The notes under the pieces are model-generated. The model saw only the letters and a list, made by a program, of their open reading frames with translations. It made no database searches and had not been told where the DNA came from. DNA of 64,000 nucleotides, from positions 2,542,001 through 2,606,000 of the forward strand of contig NZ_CP080095.1 of assembly GCF_019428685.1 (NCBI RefSeq), read 5' to 3'. Position 1 is the first letter of the stretch; every line of letters starts with the position of its first letter. Made by a program: the position numbers and the translations under genes. Shown piece after piece: positions 36,944-46,151 of the stretch. The DNA comes from Paraburkholderia edwinii. GTDB lineage: Bacteria; Pseudomonadota; Gammaproteobacteria; Burkholderiales; Burkholderiaceae.

Positions 36944-38245
36944 CTAGCCGTAAGCGCCTCCGACGGCCGAACGGGCGCCTTGCGCACTCGCCGTTGCGTC
37001 GTCGCGCTCGCGCGGCTGCGGCAGCCTCGCGACGCGCCGGTACACGTTTTCAAGCGATTGCGCGACGCCTTGCCATGTGAACTGCGCCCGGGCGCGCGCC
37101 AGACCGGCCTCGCCCATCTGCCGCGCGCGCGCCGGGTTCGCATGCAGTTGCGCGAGCCGTGCGGCAAGCGCCGCCGGATCGCGCGGCGGCACGAGCCAGC
37201 CTGTCTCGCCGTCGCGGACCGAATAGCGGATGCCGCCGACGTCGGCGCCGATCACCGGCGTGCCGCAGGCCATCGCTTCGACGGGCGTGATGCCGAACGG
37301 CTCGTACCACGGTGTCGTCACGAACACGTCGGCGGCACTGTAGAAGAGGCCCAGATGCGAGCGGCCGCGCCGGCCGACGAAGGTTGTCTGTGCAGCAACC
37401 TGCTCATGCGCGGCGATGCCGCGCAGGCGCGCGATTTCAGGCGTCGCGATCTCGTTCGGCGATTCGGAATTGCCGCCCACGATATAGAGGCGTGCGCTCA
37501 CGCCGTGATCGCGCTGCAACGCGCCGACGCCGCGAATCACGTTATCGATGCCCTTGCGCTGCACGATCCGGCCTAGCTGCAGCACGATGAACTCGTCCTG
37601 CGACCAGCCGAGGGCCGCCCGCGCTTCGCGCTTCGAGACACGCGTCAATTCGTCGACGTCGAAGCCGCACGGTACGATCTCGATTCGTTCGGGATCCGCA
37701 TCGTACAGTTTGATCAGATCGATTTCATCCTGCGGGCATTCGGCAATGACCGCATCCGAATCGCGGACGAGCTCGTCTTCGATCGCGAAGCGTTCGTCGG
37801 GGAAGCCGTCGTCATCGCCTTGATGGATGCGCCGCACGCGGCCGAGCGCATGGAATGTCGTGACTACGGGGATCTTCAACGCGCGCTTCACTTTTAGCGC
37901 GACCATGCCCGACATGAAGAAATTCGCGTGCATCAGGTGGTACGGGCGGCGTTCCTGCGCGAAGAACGGCACAAGAAAATCAGCGAACTCGTTCATGTAC
38001 GGCAGCAGGCGCTCCTTCGCGAGTTGCCGCGGCGGGCCTGCCGGAACGTTGATTACCCGAATACCATCCATTTCGGACACTAGCGGTAACAGCGACCGGT
38101 CGCGTCGCGTGAACACGTCGACCTCGTGACCCGCTCGATGCAACTGCCGCGCAACGTTCGCGACATAAATATTCTGTCCGCCACTGTCGACGCTGCCGGC
38201 AAGCGCCAGCGGCGACGCGTGTTCGCTGATCATGGCGATCTTCAT
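36944..38245 (-). CDS. GT4 glycosyltransferase, sucrose-phosphate-synthase-like
   Basis: The 433-residue retaining GT-B enzyme begins with MKIAMISEHASPLALAGSVD and SGGQNIYVANVARQL, a motif seen in sucrose-phosphate synthase and related GT4 proteins. The donor domain has QLGRIVQRKGIDNVI and PWYEPFGITPVEAMACGTPVIG, the E-x7-E motif. GAGGA precedes the ATG at 38245. It is probably the first gene of the minus-strand glycan operon, 99 bases upstream of the GmhB-like gene and divergent from the ABC exporter gene. Confidence 0.9.
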   Translation of the reverse strand: MKIAMISEHASPLALAGSVDSGGQNIYVANVARQLHRAGHEVDVFTRRDRSLLPLVSEMDGIRVINVPAGPPRQLAKERLLPYMNEFADFLVPFFAQERRPYHLMHANFFMSGMVALKVKRALKIPVVTTFHALGRVRRIHQGDDDGFPDERFAIEDELVRDSDAVIAECPQDEIDLIKLYDADPERIEIVPCGFDVDELTRVSKREARAALGWSQDEFIVLQLGRIVQRKGIDNVIRGVGALQRDHGVSARLYIVGGNSESPNEIATPEIARLRGIAAHEQVAAQTTFVGRRGRSHLGLFYSAADVFVTTPWYEPFGITPVEAMACGTPVIGADVGGIRYSVRDGETGWLVPPRDPAALAARLAQLHANPARARQMGEAGLARARAQFTWQGVAQSLENVYRRVARLPQPRERDDATASAQGARSAVGGAYG

Positions 38246-38623
38246 TGGGGTTCCTCTTCGTTCATGGTCGGGCGGTGTCTGGAGATGGCCGCGTTGATTG
38301 ACTTTCAGCGCCGCGGCGCATGCAGCAGTTTCAGCATCCGTTGTGCCCAACGATGAGTACAGGCGTTTCCAACGAACGCCACCGCACGCATTGTTTTTTC
38401 GCCGCGCGCGTTTTTTCGAAGTGCTGTGGCGATCCCCGATTTACACACTGCATGTAAGAAGGTGGGCGATGTATACGCGATGAACACACGCTATAGCGCC
38501 GCTTCAGGCCGCGTCGCGGGTGAATCGAACGAAGCGCGAACGAAGCGTGAACAGACCGCGAGCCGGGACCGAATCTCGCTCGCCTGCCAAAACGTCTTGT
38601 GATCACGCAACCGGAAAGTGAAG
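38246..38623. other. Divergent promoter region between glycan operon and ABC-receiver gene
   Basis: These 378 bases separate two divergent transcription units: the GT4-led glycan operon (minus) and the ABC fusion (plus). Short AT-richer patches occur near 38380-38400 and 38440-38490, but I cannot assign -35/-10 boxes. No gene is supported. Confidence 0.5.
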
Positions 38624-41437
38624 ATGGCGCCAACCGATTTTCGGCAGAACGAGCGGGAAAACAGCGGGGAAAATCGCAGGCAATTGCGCAAGCGCATCAC
38701 AGCCGACCTCTGGCATGCGCTCCTGACGTACCGCGGCATCACGCTTGCGTCGTTCGCGTTGATGATCGTCGGCAAACTCGCCGCGGTCGGCATGCCGCTC
38801 GTGCTCCGCGAGATCGTCGACGAGCTCGGGCATCCGGTGTCGCTCGCGCTGCTGCCGGTATTTCTGGTGCTCGCGTATGCGCTGATGCGCTTTCTTGCCG
38901 ATGCGCTCAACGAAGCGCGCGATGTGGTGTTCAGCGTCGTCACCCAGCGAACTGTTGCATCGTTCACGGAACGGACCTTCGCGCATCTGCATCGGCTCGG
39001 CGCGCGCTTTCATGCGCAGCGCGAGACGGGCTCGGTCGTGCGCGACGTGCAGAAGGGCGCCGACGGCATCGGCTTTCTGCTCGGCACGGCAATCTTCGCG
39101 ATCGTGCCGACCTTCGTCGAGATCGCCACGATCGTCGTCATCATCGCGCGCGGCTATTCGTGGGGCTTTACCGCGGTAATCGCGTTGACCTTCGTTTGCT
39201 ATGCGATCTATACCTATGTGTTCACGCAGCGGCGCCTCGCCGTGCAGCGGCGCGTCAATGCGCTCGAGGCGCAGTCCGACGCGCGGCTCGTCGACAGCAT
39301 GCTCAACTACGACACGGTTAAATTCTTCGCGACCGAACACGTCGAAACGCGGCGCCTGACGGAAGTGCTCGAACAGTGGATCGACGCGCGCATCGCGAAC
39401 CAGCGCGCACTCACCACCTTGCACATCGGCCAAAGCGCGGTGGTCGCTGCCGGAATCGCCGCGATGCTATTGATCGCGGTGCAGGACGTGCTGCTCGGGC
39501 GCATGACGGTAGGCGACCTCGTGCTCGTGAACGCGTACATCGTTCAAGTCTGCATGCCGCTCAATACACTTGGCTTCGTGTTCCGCGAGACCAACGACGC
39601 GAAGGTCAACGTCGAGCGGATGTTCGGGATTCTCGCGGCGCGAGGCGTGCAAGGAGAAGATGTCGATTTGCCTCAAGCGCGGCCACTCGTCGTGACCGAC
39701 GGCGCGATCGAGTTCGCGCATGTCGACTTCGCCTACGATGCGTCGCGACCTGTGCTGCATCACGTGCATTTCCGTGTGCATCCGGGGCACCGGCTCGCGG
39801 TGGTCGGCGGCAGCGGGTCGGGCAAATCGACGCTCGTGCGGCTGCTGTTCCGCCTCTATCAGCCCGGCGCGGGCCGCGTGAGCATCGACGGCCAGGACTT
39901 GCGCGAGGTCACGCAAAAGAGCGTGCGCGAAGCGGTCGGCATCGTGCCGCAGGACACCGTGCTGTTCAACGATACGATTGCGTACAACATCGCGTACGGC
40001 CGGCCCGGCGCGACGCGCGCCGATATCGTGCGGGCCGCGCGCGCCGCGCAGCTCGATGAATTTATCGAGCGCCTGCCCGATCACTATGACACGCGCGTCG
40101 GCGAACGCGGCCTGCGGCTATCGGGTGGCGAGCGTCAGCGCATCGCGATCGCGCGCGCGATTCTGAAAAACCCGCGCATCATCGTCTTCGACGAAGCGAC
40201 ATCGGCGCTCGATACGCGCTCGGAACGCGCGATCCAGGCCGAACTGAACCGGCTCGCGCACGGCCGCACCTCGGTGGCGATCGCGCACCGGCTGTCGACG
40301 GTCGTCGACGCCGACTGGATTCTCGTGATGGAGCACGGGCGCATCGTCGAGCAGGGCGCGCACGACGATCTGCTCGCGCGCGACGGCGTCTACGCGAAAA
40401 TGTGGGCGCTGCAATGGCAGCAGGGCGAACTCGAGCATATGCAGCGCAAGGTGTCGGCGCAGGCGGTCGAACTCGGTCCGCTCGTCGCCGCGGTGGGCGA
40501 CGATCTGCGCAATGAGATGGCGCGTCGCCGGGTGCGCTGGCACGTATCGATGCCCGACGGTGCGTTGTGCGCGACGGGCGACCGGTTCGATCTCAAGCAG
40601 ATTGTGGCGAGCTTGTGCCGCAACGAGATCGAGCACGCGGGTGCGGGCGAGACGGTCGACGTGCGCGTCGAGCGGCGCGCGAATCATGCGTGGCTGAGCG
40701 TGTCCGGTGCGCGCGAGCGGCCCGGCGAGATGCCTGAAGAAGCGGCGCGGCGCATCGAGGCGAAGCTGTCGGCATTGGGCGGCGGCTTCACGGCGACGCA
40801 GGTCGGCAAGCGCGTCGCGTATGCGGCGGTGATTCCGCTCAGGCCGGTGGTCGAAGCGTCGGCGCTGGAAAAATACGTCACCGGAGTCGAGGCTGAATCT
40901 GACGCCGACGCCGCGGCGAATACGGCGAACGCGAACACCGCGCAGGTGCAGCCAGCCGATGCCGAGGCTTCGCAAGCTGTGCATCCGGCTCTGCTGGAGG
41001 AACCGCTTGCCGGCATAACCGTACTTGCGCTCGACGACCAGGAGGAAGCGCGCGACGCGCTAGAAGCGGTGCTGAGCGCGAGCGGCGCACACGTATTGCT
41101 GGCCGAATCGGGCGACGATGTGCTGCAGCTTCTTGCCGACACCCCCAAGCGGACATGGCCGCAGGTGTTTCTCTGCGACATCGTGCTCGGCCACGAAGAT
41201 GGCTATGAAGTGCTCAAGCGCTTACGCGACCTCGAAGCCGCGCAGGATGCCGCGCTCGATGCCGATCGCGCGGCCCAGCATCTGCCGGCAATCGCGCTGA
41301 CCGGCTATACGGAACCGTCGGCAGGCGCCGCTGCCCGCGCGCTGCAAGAGGGCTTTGCCGCGCATCTGACTAAACCTGTCGCTGCGGCAGTTCTGATCGG
41401 GACGATTCGCGACGTGGCGCACGCGCGTCGAGTCTGA
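38624..41437 (+). CDS. ABC exporter fused to kinase-ATPase-like and receiver domains
   Basis: This 937-residue protein has three parts. Residues 25-335 form a six-helix ABC exporter domain of the ATM1/HMT1 type. Residues 355-595 form the nucleotide-binding domain: Walker A GGSGSGKST (395-403), LSGGERQ (499-505), Walker B IIVFDE (519-524) and the H-loop His555. Residues 615-743 resemble the ATPase domain of a histidine kinase (GDRFDLKQIVASLCRNEIEHA holds an N-box-like Asn667), but no phospho-acceptor His or DxGxG box is visible. Residues 796-935 form a receiver with Asp804/Asp805, phosphoacceptor Asp852, Thr893 and Lys917. I chose the ATG at 38624 with GGAAAG upstream; a GTG lies at 38618. The substrate is unknown. 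The 3' end overlaps a convergent GT2 gene. Confidence 0.88.
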   Translation: MAPTDFRQNERENSGENRRQLRKRITADLWHALLTYRGITLASFALMIVGKLAAVGMPLVLREIVDELGHPVSLALLPVFLVLAYALMRFLADALNEARDVVFSVVTQRTVASFTERTFAHLHRLGARFHAQRETGSVVRDVQKGADGIGFLLGTAIFAIVPTFVEIATIVVIIARGYSWGFTAVIALTFVCYAIYTYVFTQRRLAVQRRVNALEAQSDARLVDSMLNYDTVKFFATEHVETRRLTEVLEQWIDARIANQRALTTLHIGQSAVVAAGIAAMLLIAVQDVLLGRMTVGDLVLVNAYIVQVCMPLNTLGFVFRETNDAKVNVERMFGILAARGVQGEDVDLPQARPLVVTDGAIEFAHVDFAYDASRPVLHHVHFRVHPGHRLAVVGGSGSGKSTLVRLLFRLYQPGAGRVSIDGQDLREVTQKSVREAVGIVPQDTVLFNDTIAYNIAYGRPGATRADIVRAARAAQLDEFIERLPDHYDTRVGERGLRLSGGERQRIAIARAILKNPRIIVFDEATSALDTRSERAIQAELNRLAHGRTSVAIAHRLSTVVDADWILVMEHGRIVEQGAHDDLLARDGVYAKMWALQWQQGELEHMQRKVSAQAVELGPLVAAVGDDLRNEMARRRVRWHVSMPDGALCATGDRFDLKQIVASLCRNEIEHAGAGETVDVRVERRANHAWLSVSGARERPGEMPEEAARRIEAKLSALGGGFTATQVGKRVAYAAVIPLRPVVEASALEKYVTGVEAESDADAAANTANANTAQVQPADAEASQAVHPALLEEPLAGITVLALDDQEEARDALEAVLSASGAHVLLAESGDDVLQLLADTPKRTWPQVFLCDIVLGHEDGYEVLKRLRDLEAAQDAALDADRAAQHLPAIALTGYTEPSAGAAARALQEGFAAHLTKPVAAAVLIGTIRDVAHARRV

Positions 41438-42284
41438 CCGCGTCCAGCATTGCCACGACGCGATCGGGTACGCACCGGCGTTCGCGCAGCGTCCACTTAA
41501 GGCCGCGGAGCAACGCGAATCCGTCCAGCCACAACGTCCCTTCGTTGCGAAAGCAGCCGAATGCGCGTGCCGTCGCGCGCAACGCGTCCATGACGGGCAA
41601 CCGTTGCCACGCAGTCCATGCCGCATTGCGCGCAAGCATCCGCCGACGCAGCGCGCTGTCGCGCAACGGCGAAGGATGATGCGAGATCGTGCATGCCGGG
41701 CAGTAAACAATCGCGTGTCCGGCGGCAAGCACATCGAGCGCCATGCGCTCCTCCTCTCCGCCAATGAAATAGCGCGCGTCGTAGCCGCCCATCTGCCGGA
41801 ACACGGACGTGCGCATGACCGACGCGCCCGCCATATAACCGACCAGCGACGGCCCCGGCAAACCGGTCGCATCGAGCGGACTCATCCGCATGACGGTCGA
41901 GACCGGATCGGTAGCGCCGTCGACGCCGACCTCGATGCGTGCGTTCAGAATCCCTACCCGTGGATACGCGTCGAGCAGCCGTACAGCCCGAGCGAGCGAT
42001 CCGGGCTGCCACCACGTGTCGTCGTCGCAGAACGCGACGTAATCGGTGCGCGCACGATTGACCGCAAGGTTGCGGCCGGCCGCGCCGAGATTGGCGCCGC
42101 ATTGCACGATAGTGACGTCGGGGAACAGCAGGGCGGCCATGCGCACGGTGTCGTCGGCGGAGCCGTTGTCGGCAACGATAATCGGCGGGCGTTCGGGCAG
42201 GGCACGAAGCCGCGTTAAGGTATCGACGAGTTGCGCCATGCGGTTATGGGTCAGGACGACCACGGAAATTCTCGATTCGGGCAT
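41370..42284 (-). CDS. Family 2 glycosyltransferase
   Basis: The 304-residue protein carries ISVVVLTHNRMAQLVDTL, the FCDDDTWW metal-binding motif, and GGEEERMALDVLAAGH, typical of GT2 enzymes such as rhamnosyl- or glucosyltransferases. AGGAAAG lies immediately before the ATG at 42284. Its last 68 bases overlap the 3' end of the convergent ABC-receiver gene, so both reading frames use the same DNA there. It faces the glycan operon across the ABC gene and probably works on the same or a related polymer. Confidence 0.87.
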   Translation of the reverse strand: MPESRISVVVLTHNRMAQLVDTLTRLRALPERPPIIVADNGSADDTVRMAALLFPDVTIVQCGANLGAAGRNLAVNRARTDYVAFCDDDTWWQPGSLARAVRLLDAYPRVGILNARIEVGVDGATDPVSTVMRMSPLDATGLPGPSLVGYMAGASVMRTSVFRQMGGYDARYFIGGEEERMALDVLAAGHAIVYCPACTISHHPSPLRDSALRRRMLARNAAWTAWQRLPVMDALRATARAFGCFRNEGTLWLDGFALLRGLKWTLRERRCVPDRVVAMLDAVRLDARAPRRESSRSELPQRQV

Positions 42285-42479
42285 CTTTCCTCATAGGTTC
42301 GCAAGTGCGCGATTCGTCGATCAACAGGCCGCGCTGTGACACGGCTTTTGCAAACGCAATGCCTGACGTTGCACCGGTATTCGAGCCAGCATTTCGCGAG
42401 ACCTTAAGCAGGACTTCCGCTTGCTCGTCGACAGTGTCCGGCCACCGCGCCGCCCTGAACCTGTCTATGGAGAGCATCG

Positions 42480-43688
42480 ATGAAAGCTGTCGTATTCCAC
42501 GGTATCGGCGATATCCGCCTCGATACGGTTCCCGACCCGACGATCGAACAACCGACCGACGCGATCGTGCGCATCACGTCGAGCGCGATCTGCGGCACTG
42601 ATCTACATATGATCCGCGGCACGATGCCCGGCATGGCGCCCGGTACGATACTGGGCCACGAGGCGGTCGGCATCGTTGAAGAGGTGGGGCGCAACGCGCG
42701 CAATCTCGCGCGGGGTGACCGCGTGCTCGTGCCGTCGACGATTTCATGCGGCTTCTGTTCGTATTGCCGCGCGGGCTACACCGCGCAATGCGATACGGCG
42801 AACCCGAACGGGCCACTGGCCGGCACCGCGTTCTACGGCGGCCCGAAAACGACGGGCCCGTTCAACGGTCTGCAGGCGCAATATGCGCGCACGCCGCTCG
42901 CGCACGCGAGCCTGATCCGCTTGCCCGACAGCGTCGACGACGACCGGGCGATCCTGCTGTCGGATATTTTCCCGACCGGATATTTCGGCGCGCAGCTCGC
43001 AGAAGTGCAGCTTGGCGATACGGTCGCCGTGTTCGGCGCGGGCCCGGTCGGTCAGTTCGCGATCGCGAGCGCGAAGCTGATGGGGGCGGGCCGCGTGATT
43101 GCCGTGGACCGCATTGCGTCGCGTCTCGAGATGGCACGCCAGCAGGGCGCGGAAGTGATCAACTTCGATGAAGACGACCCGGTGCAGGCGATTCTTGAAC
43201 TGACGGGTGGCATCGGCGTGGATCGCGTAATCGATGCGGTCGGCGTCGATGCGGTGCGCGCCGAAAAGGGCGCGGCCGCGCAAAGCCAGAAAGACGCGCA
43301 GGGCCAGTTCGATGAGGAGCGCAAGGAGATCGTGCCGCAGCAGAATCCGCATGATGGCAACTGGCAGCCCGGCAGCGGTCCGTCGCAAGTGTTGCGCTGG
43401 GCCGTCAAGGCAGTCGCGAAGGCCGGCACCGTGTCGATCATCGGCGTCTATCCGGAAGGCGATCGCTTTTTTCCGATCGGCGAAGCGATGAACCGCAACC
43501 TGTCCATCAAGATGGGTAATTGCAACCACCGGTCGATCACGCCGAAGCTCGTCGAGCTCGTGCGCAATGATTCGTTCGATCCTATCGGCGTGCTCACGCA
43601 GCGTGAGCCGATCATGAACGCGATCGACGCTTATAAGGCATTTGATGCCCGTGAATCAGGGTGGGTGAAGGTCAAGCTTGAGCCCTGA
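42480..43688 (+). CDS. Zinc-dependent alcohol/aldehyde dehydrogenase
   Basis: The 402-residue medium-chain dehydrogenase has the catalytic zinc motifs AICGTDLHMIRG and GHEAVG, the structural zinc loop CGFCSYCRAGYTAQC, and the NAD-binding FGAGPVGQFA. A charged insertion near residues 262-305 (EKGAAAQSQKDAQGQF) resembles formaldehyde-dehydrogenase-like proteins of Burkholderia. It is a distant paralogue of the enzyme at 25070. It probably oxidises small alcohols or aldehydes. GGAG precedes the ATG. It is monocistronic and divergent from the GT2 gene. Confidence 0.88.
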   Translation: MKAVVFHGIGDIRLDTVPDPTIEQPTDAIVRITSSAICGTDLHMIRGTMPGMAPGTILGHEAVGIVEEVGRNARNLARGDRVLVPSTISCGFCSYCRAGYTAQCDTANPNGPLAGTAFYGGPKTTGPFNGLQAQYARTPLAHASLIRLPDSVDDDRAILLSDIFPTGYFGAQLAEVQLGDTVAVFGAGPVGQFAIASAKLMGAGRVIAVDRIASRLEMARQQGAEVINFDEDDPVQAILELTGGIGVDRVIDAVGVDAVRAEKGAAAQSQKDAQGQFDEERKEIVPQQNPHDGNWQPGSGPSQVLRWAVKAVAKAGTVSIIGVYPEGDRFFPIGEAMNRNLSIKMGNCNHRSITPKLVELVRNDSFDPIGVLTQREPIMNAIDAYKAFDARESGWVKVKLEP

Positions 43689-43835
43689 GCTCTGGGCACG
43701 GAAGCGTACGCATTGAGGCCGACGCCAGCTATTGGCGCTCGGTCTGGGCGGAGCCGCATCAGTCGCAGCAGAATGGCGTGCCATTTGCAGGCAGTCAGGC
43801 TAAGGTGATAACGCGGCACGTGCCGCGATATTGCC

Positions 43836-44141
43836 TCAAGTGCGGCGTGTGGCGCCCGGTGGCGGCTGCGGCACCGCCGGTGCTTGTGGATCTGGTTGCA
43901 AAGCAGGGTCGAGCTGATCGTGCTCCGGCTCATACGGGCCTTGCTCGGGATGGTCCTTGCTGCTGGGGATCAACGTCTCGTCCATGTTTCCGTGTGGCTT
44001 CTGCACCACCTTACCGTCGCGCTCAATCGTGACGTCGTGATCCGTCTGTGACTCACGGCGGCGATCCGCGCGTTCGACAGGATCGGCGGAGCCTTCATGA
44101 CTTTCGCGCGCGAGGGTGCCGTGCTTTTTAGGGGTGTTCAT
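43836..44141 (-). CDS. Small hydrophilic hypothetical protein
   Basis: The 101-residue product is highly charged (many Glu, Asp, His, Arg and Pro) and likely disordered, with a Pro-rich C-terminus. A strong AAGGAG six bases before the ATG supports expression. I recognise no domain; the composition is like stress-associated or hydrophilin-type proteins. It is convergent with the dehydrogenase gene. Confidence 0.6.
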   Translation of the reverse strand: MNTPKKHGTLARESHEGSADPVERADRRRESQTDHDVTIERDGKVVQKPHGNMDETLIPSSKDHPEQGPYEPEHDQLDPALQPDPQAPAVPQPPPGATRRT

Positions 44142-44867
44142 CGCAAACTCCTTCTCAGATTATCGAGTGCAAGTGTGCATCGCGCGTGCCCGGTTATCCG
44201 GCGACGGCGCGGAGAGACATTGACAGCCCTACGCCCGCACTAAACTTTGTGCGCCTTTGTGAATTGCGCCGCCGGCGAGCGGTCGCTTCCCGGCCATGAA
44301 GACCTGTTCACCACTTTTGCAGAAACGTCCGCTTCTACGCGTACAACGGCCGTCGCAAGCCTGTCATCGATCATAGCGACGGCTTGAACACCATGAGCCA
44401 GTACACGATCAGCATTGCCGCGAAGGCCGGATAGCCTGAACCCGTGTCGCTATGCGACCGATATACCTGGACTCACCATCATCTCGAACATCCGGTTGCC
44501 TACGGGGACGCACTATCCGCCGCACTTAACGATCTCCCGTTTGTGGGGTGTAAAGCGGCCCGCGGTCTCCCCGGGATGTCATCCCGATGGATGGGTTGCA
44601 CAGTGCCTGGTGTGTGAAAAGTGGGCCGGCAAAACGCGCCAACGCGCTACGTTGGCTCGCTTCCTTCGGCGGCACCGACACTGCGCACCGCATAGTCATC
44701 ACCGAACCGATATGTGTTGAACCGGAGCAACGTGAAGACATGCCCGCGAAAGCTCGGGGCAACGCGGGATGGTATGAATGCGCTTCGACCACATGAATCG
44801 GTAGAGCCCCTTCGACCGCGCAAGCAGCCCTCGAGGCTGCTTGCATCACTGCTGCACGCGCCGACGC
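44142..44867. other. Long intergenic region without a supported gene
   Basis: Over these 726 bases there are only short or overlapping frames on both strands and no recognisable domain. One minus-strand stretch near 44375-44470 encodes a hydrophobic run ending in VYWLMVFKPSL, but it lacks a start codon and may be a fossil membrane-protein end. A perfect stem-loop sits at the right edge (see 44820-44844). Confidence 0.4.
44820..44844 (-). terminator. Stem-loop downstream of the OxlT-like gene
   Basis: The DNA forms a perfect 10-base-pair stem (gcaagcagcc / ggctgcttgc) with a 5-base loop, starting 24 bases past the stop at 44868. A T-run is missing on the minus strand, so it may be a weak or Rho-assisted terminator or an mRNA-stabilising hairpin. 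Confidence 0.45.
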
Positions 44868-46151
44868 TCAGTGTGCCCGTTGCCGCGCAAACCACGCGCG
44901 GCGCAGCGGCAGCAGCACCGTGATCGCCAGCAGCGCCGTGCAGGTATCGAGCGCGATCGCCGTGCCGAATACCGCATGCCAACCGCCGGTGCGCTGATGC
45001 AGTAGCGCCGCCACCGGACCGCCGAGAATCGAGCCGACGCCTTGCGCATAAGACAGGCACGCGTAGTTGACGATCGCATGCCGGCTGCCGAAGGTATCGG
45101 TCAGCGTCGACGGAAACAGCGAAAAGATCTCGCCCCAACCGAGAAATACCACGCCCGACAGCAGCACGAACAACAGCGGGTCGTGCCGCAGCGCCAGCCA
45201 TAGTGCCATGGCCGCCGCTTCCATGCCGAATGCGATGCACATGGTCGGCTCGCGGCCGATGCGATCGGAAATCCATCCGAACAGCGGCCGCGTCACACCG
45301 TTGGCCACACGATCGATGGTCAGCGCAAGCGGCAGCGCCGCGAGTCCGAACACGCTCAGGTCGGCGAGGCCGAAGTCGCGCGTGAACACAGCCATTTGCG
45401 ACGTGACCATCAGGCCGGAGGTCGACATCATCGACATCATCGCAAACAGCAGCCAGAAGATCGGCGTGCGCAGCATCGCGCCAGTACGCGTGTCGCGCGC
45501 CGCATGCGCGGCCACCGGCGGCCGCCAGTCCGCCATGTAGCCGGACGGCGGCAAGCGCATGCCGAGCCCCGCGGCGATGCCGACCACCGCCAGCAACACG
45601 CCGAAGCCGGCTAGCGTGTGCTGATAACCGTACTTCGCGAGGCTTGCCGCGATCGGCCAGGTGGTCAGCATCGAACCCATGCCGAAGCCGGCCATCACCA
45701 CACCGATCGCGAGGCCGCGCTTGTCCGGAAACCAGCGCGCCATCAGGCCGATGGTGCCGACCACGATAATGCCCACGCCGAGGCCGCCGATCACGCCATA
45801 AGCCAGATACACCTGCGTCAGCGACGACGCGCTGCTGGTCAATATCCAGCTGAGCCCGGTCAACGCGCCACCCGCCGCCAGCAGCCAGCGCGCGCCGAAG
45901 CGTTCGATCAGATAGCCCTCGAGCGGCGACAGGAAGGTCTGGCACACGATCAGGATCGAGAACGTCACCTGTAGCGCGGGCAACGACACGCCCAGCCGCT
46001 GCATTAGCGGATGCGTAAGCAGGGTCCAGATGTACTGCGGATTCGACGCGACCATCGCGCAAACCACGCCGCACGCGAGCTGGCACCAGCGGTTGTGAAG
46101 GGTAAACGCGAACTGCGTTCGAACGGCGGTATCGACAGGCTGCGTGCTCAT
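44868..46151 (-). CDS. OxlT-like oxalate/formate MFS antiporter
   Basis: The 427-residue protein has twelve membrane segments and the MFS features of the oxalate/formate antiporter group. LIERFGARWLLAAGG is the helix 2-3 loop motif, and GVIGGLGVGIIVVGTIGLMARWFPDKRGLAIGV is typical of OxlT. The ATG at 46151 gives the expected length, although no good ribosome site is present. OxlT relatives exchange oxalate for formate or carry other small carboxylates. It is divergent from the MetX-like gene at 46501. Confidence 0.8.
   Translation of the reverse strand: MSTQPVDTAVRTQFAFTLHNRWCQLACGVVCAMVASNPQYIWTLLTHPLMQRLGVSLPALQVTFSILIVCQTFLSPLEGYLIERFGARWLLAAGGALTGLSWILTSSASSLTQVYLAYGVIGGLGVGIIVVGTIGLMARWFPDKRGLAIGVVMAGFGMGSMLTTWPIAASLAKYGYQHTLAGFGVLLAVVGIAAGLGMRLPPSGYMADWRPPVAAHAARDTRTGAMLRTPIFWLLFAMMSMMSTSGLMVTSQMAVFTRDFGLADLSVFGLAALPLALTIDRVANGVTRPLFGWISDRIGREPTMCIAFGMEAAAMALWLALRHDPLLFVLLSGVVFLGWGEIFSLFPSTLTDTFGSRHAIVNYACLSYAQGVGSILGGPVAALLHQRTGGWHAVFGTAIALDTCTALLAITVLLPLRRAWFARQRAH

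Noticed and set aside
44375..44470. Hydrophobic minus-strand peptide end (VYWLMVFKPSL)
   Set aside because: No start codon between the preceding stop and the hydrophobic stretch; at most a fossil.
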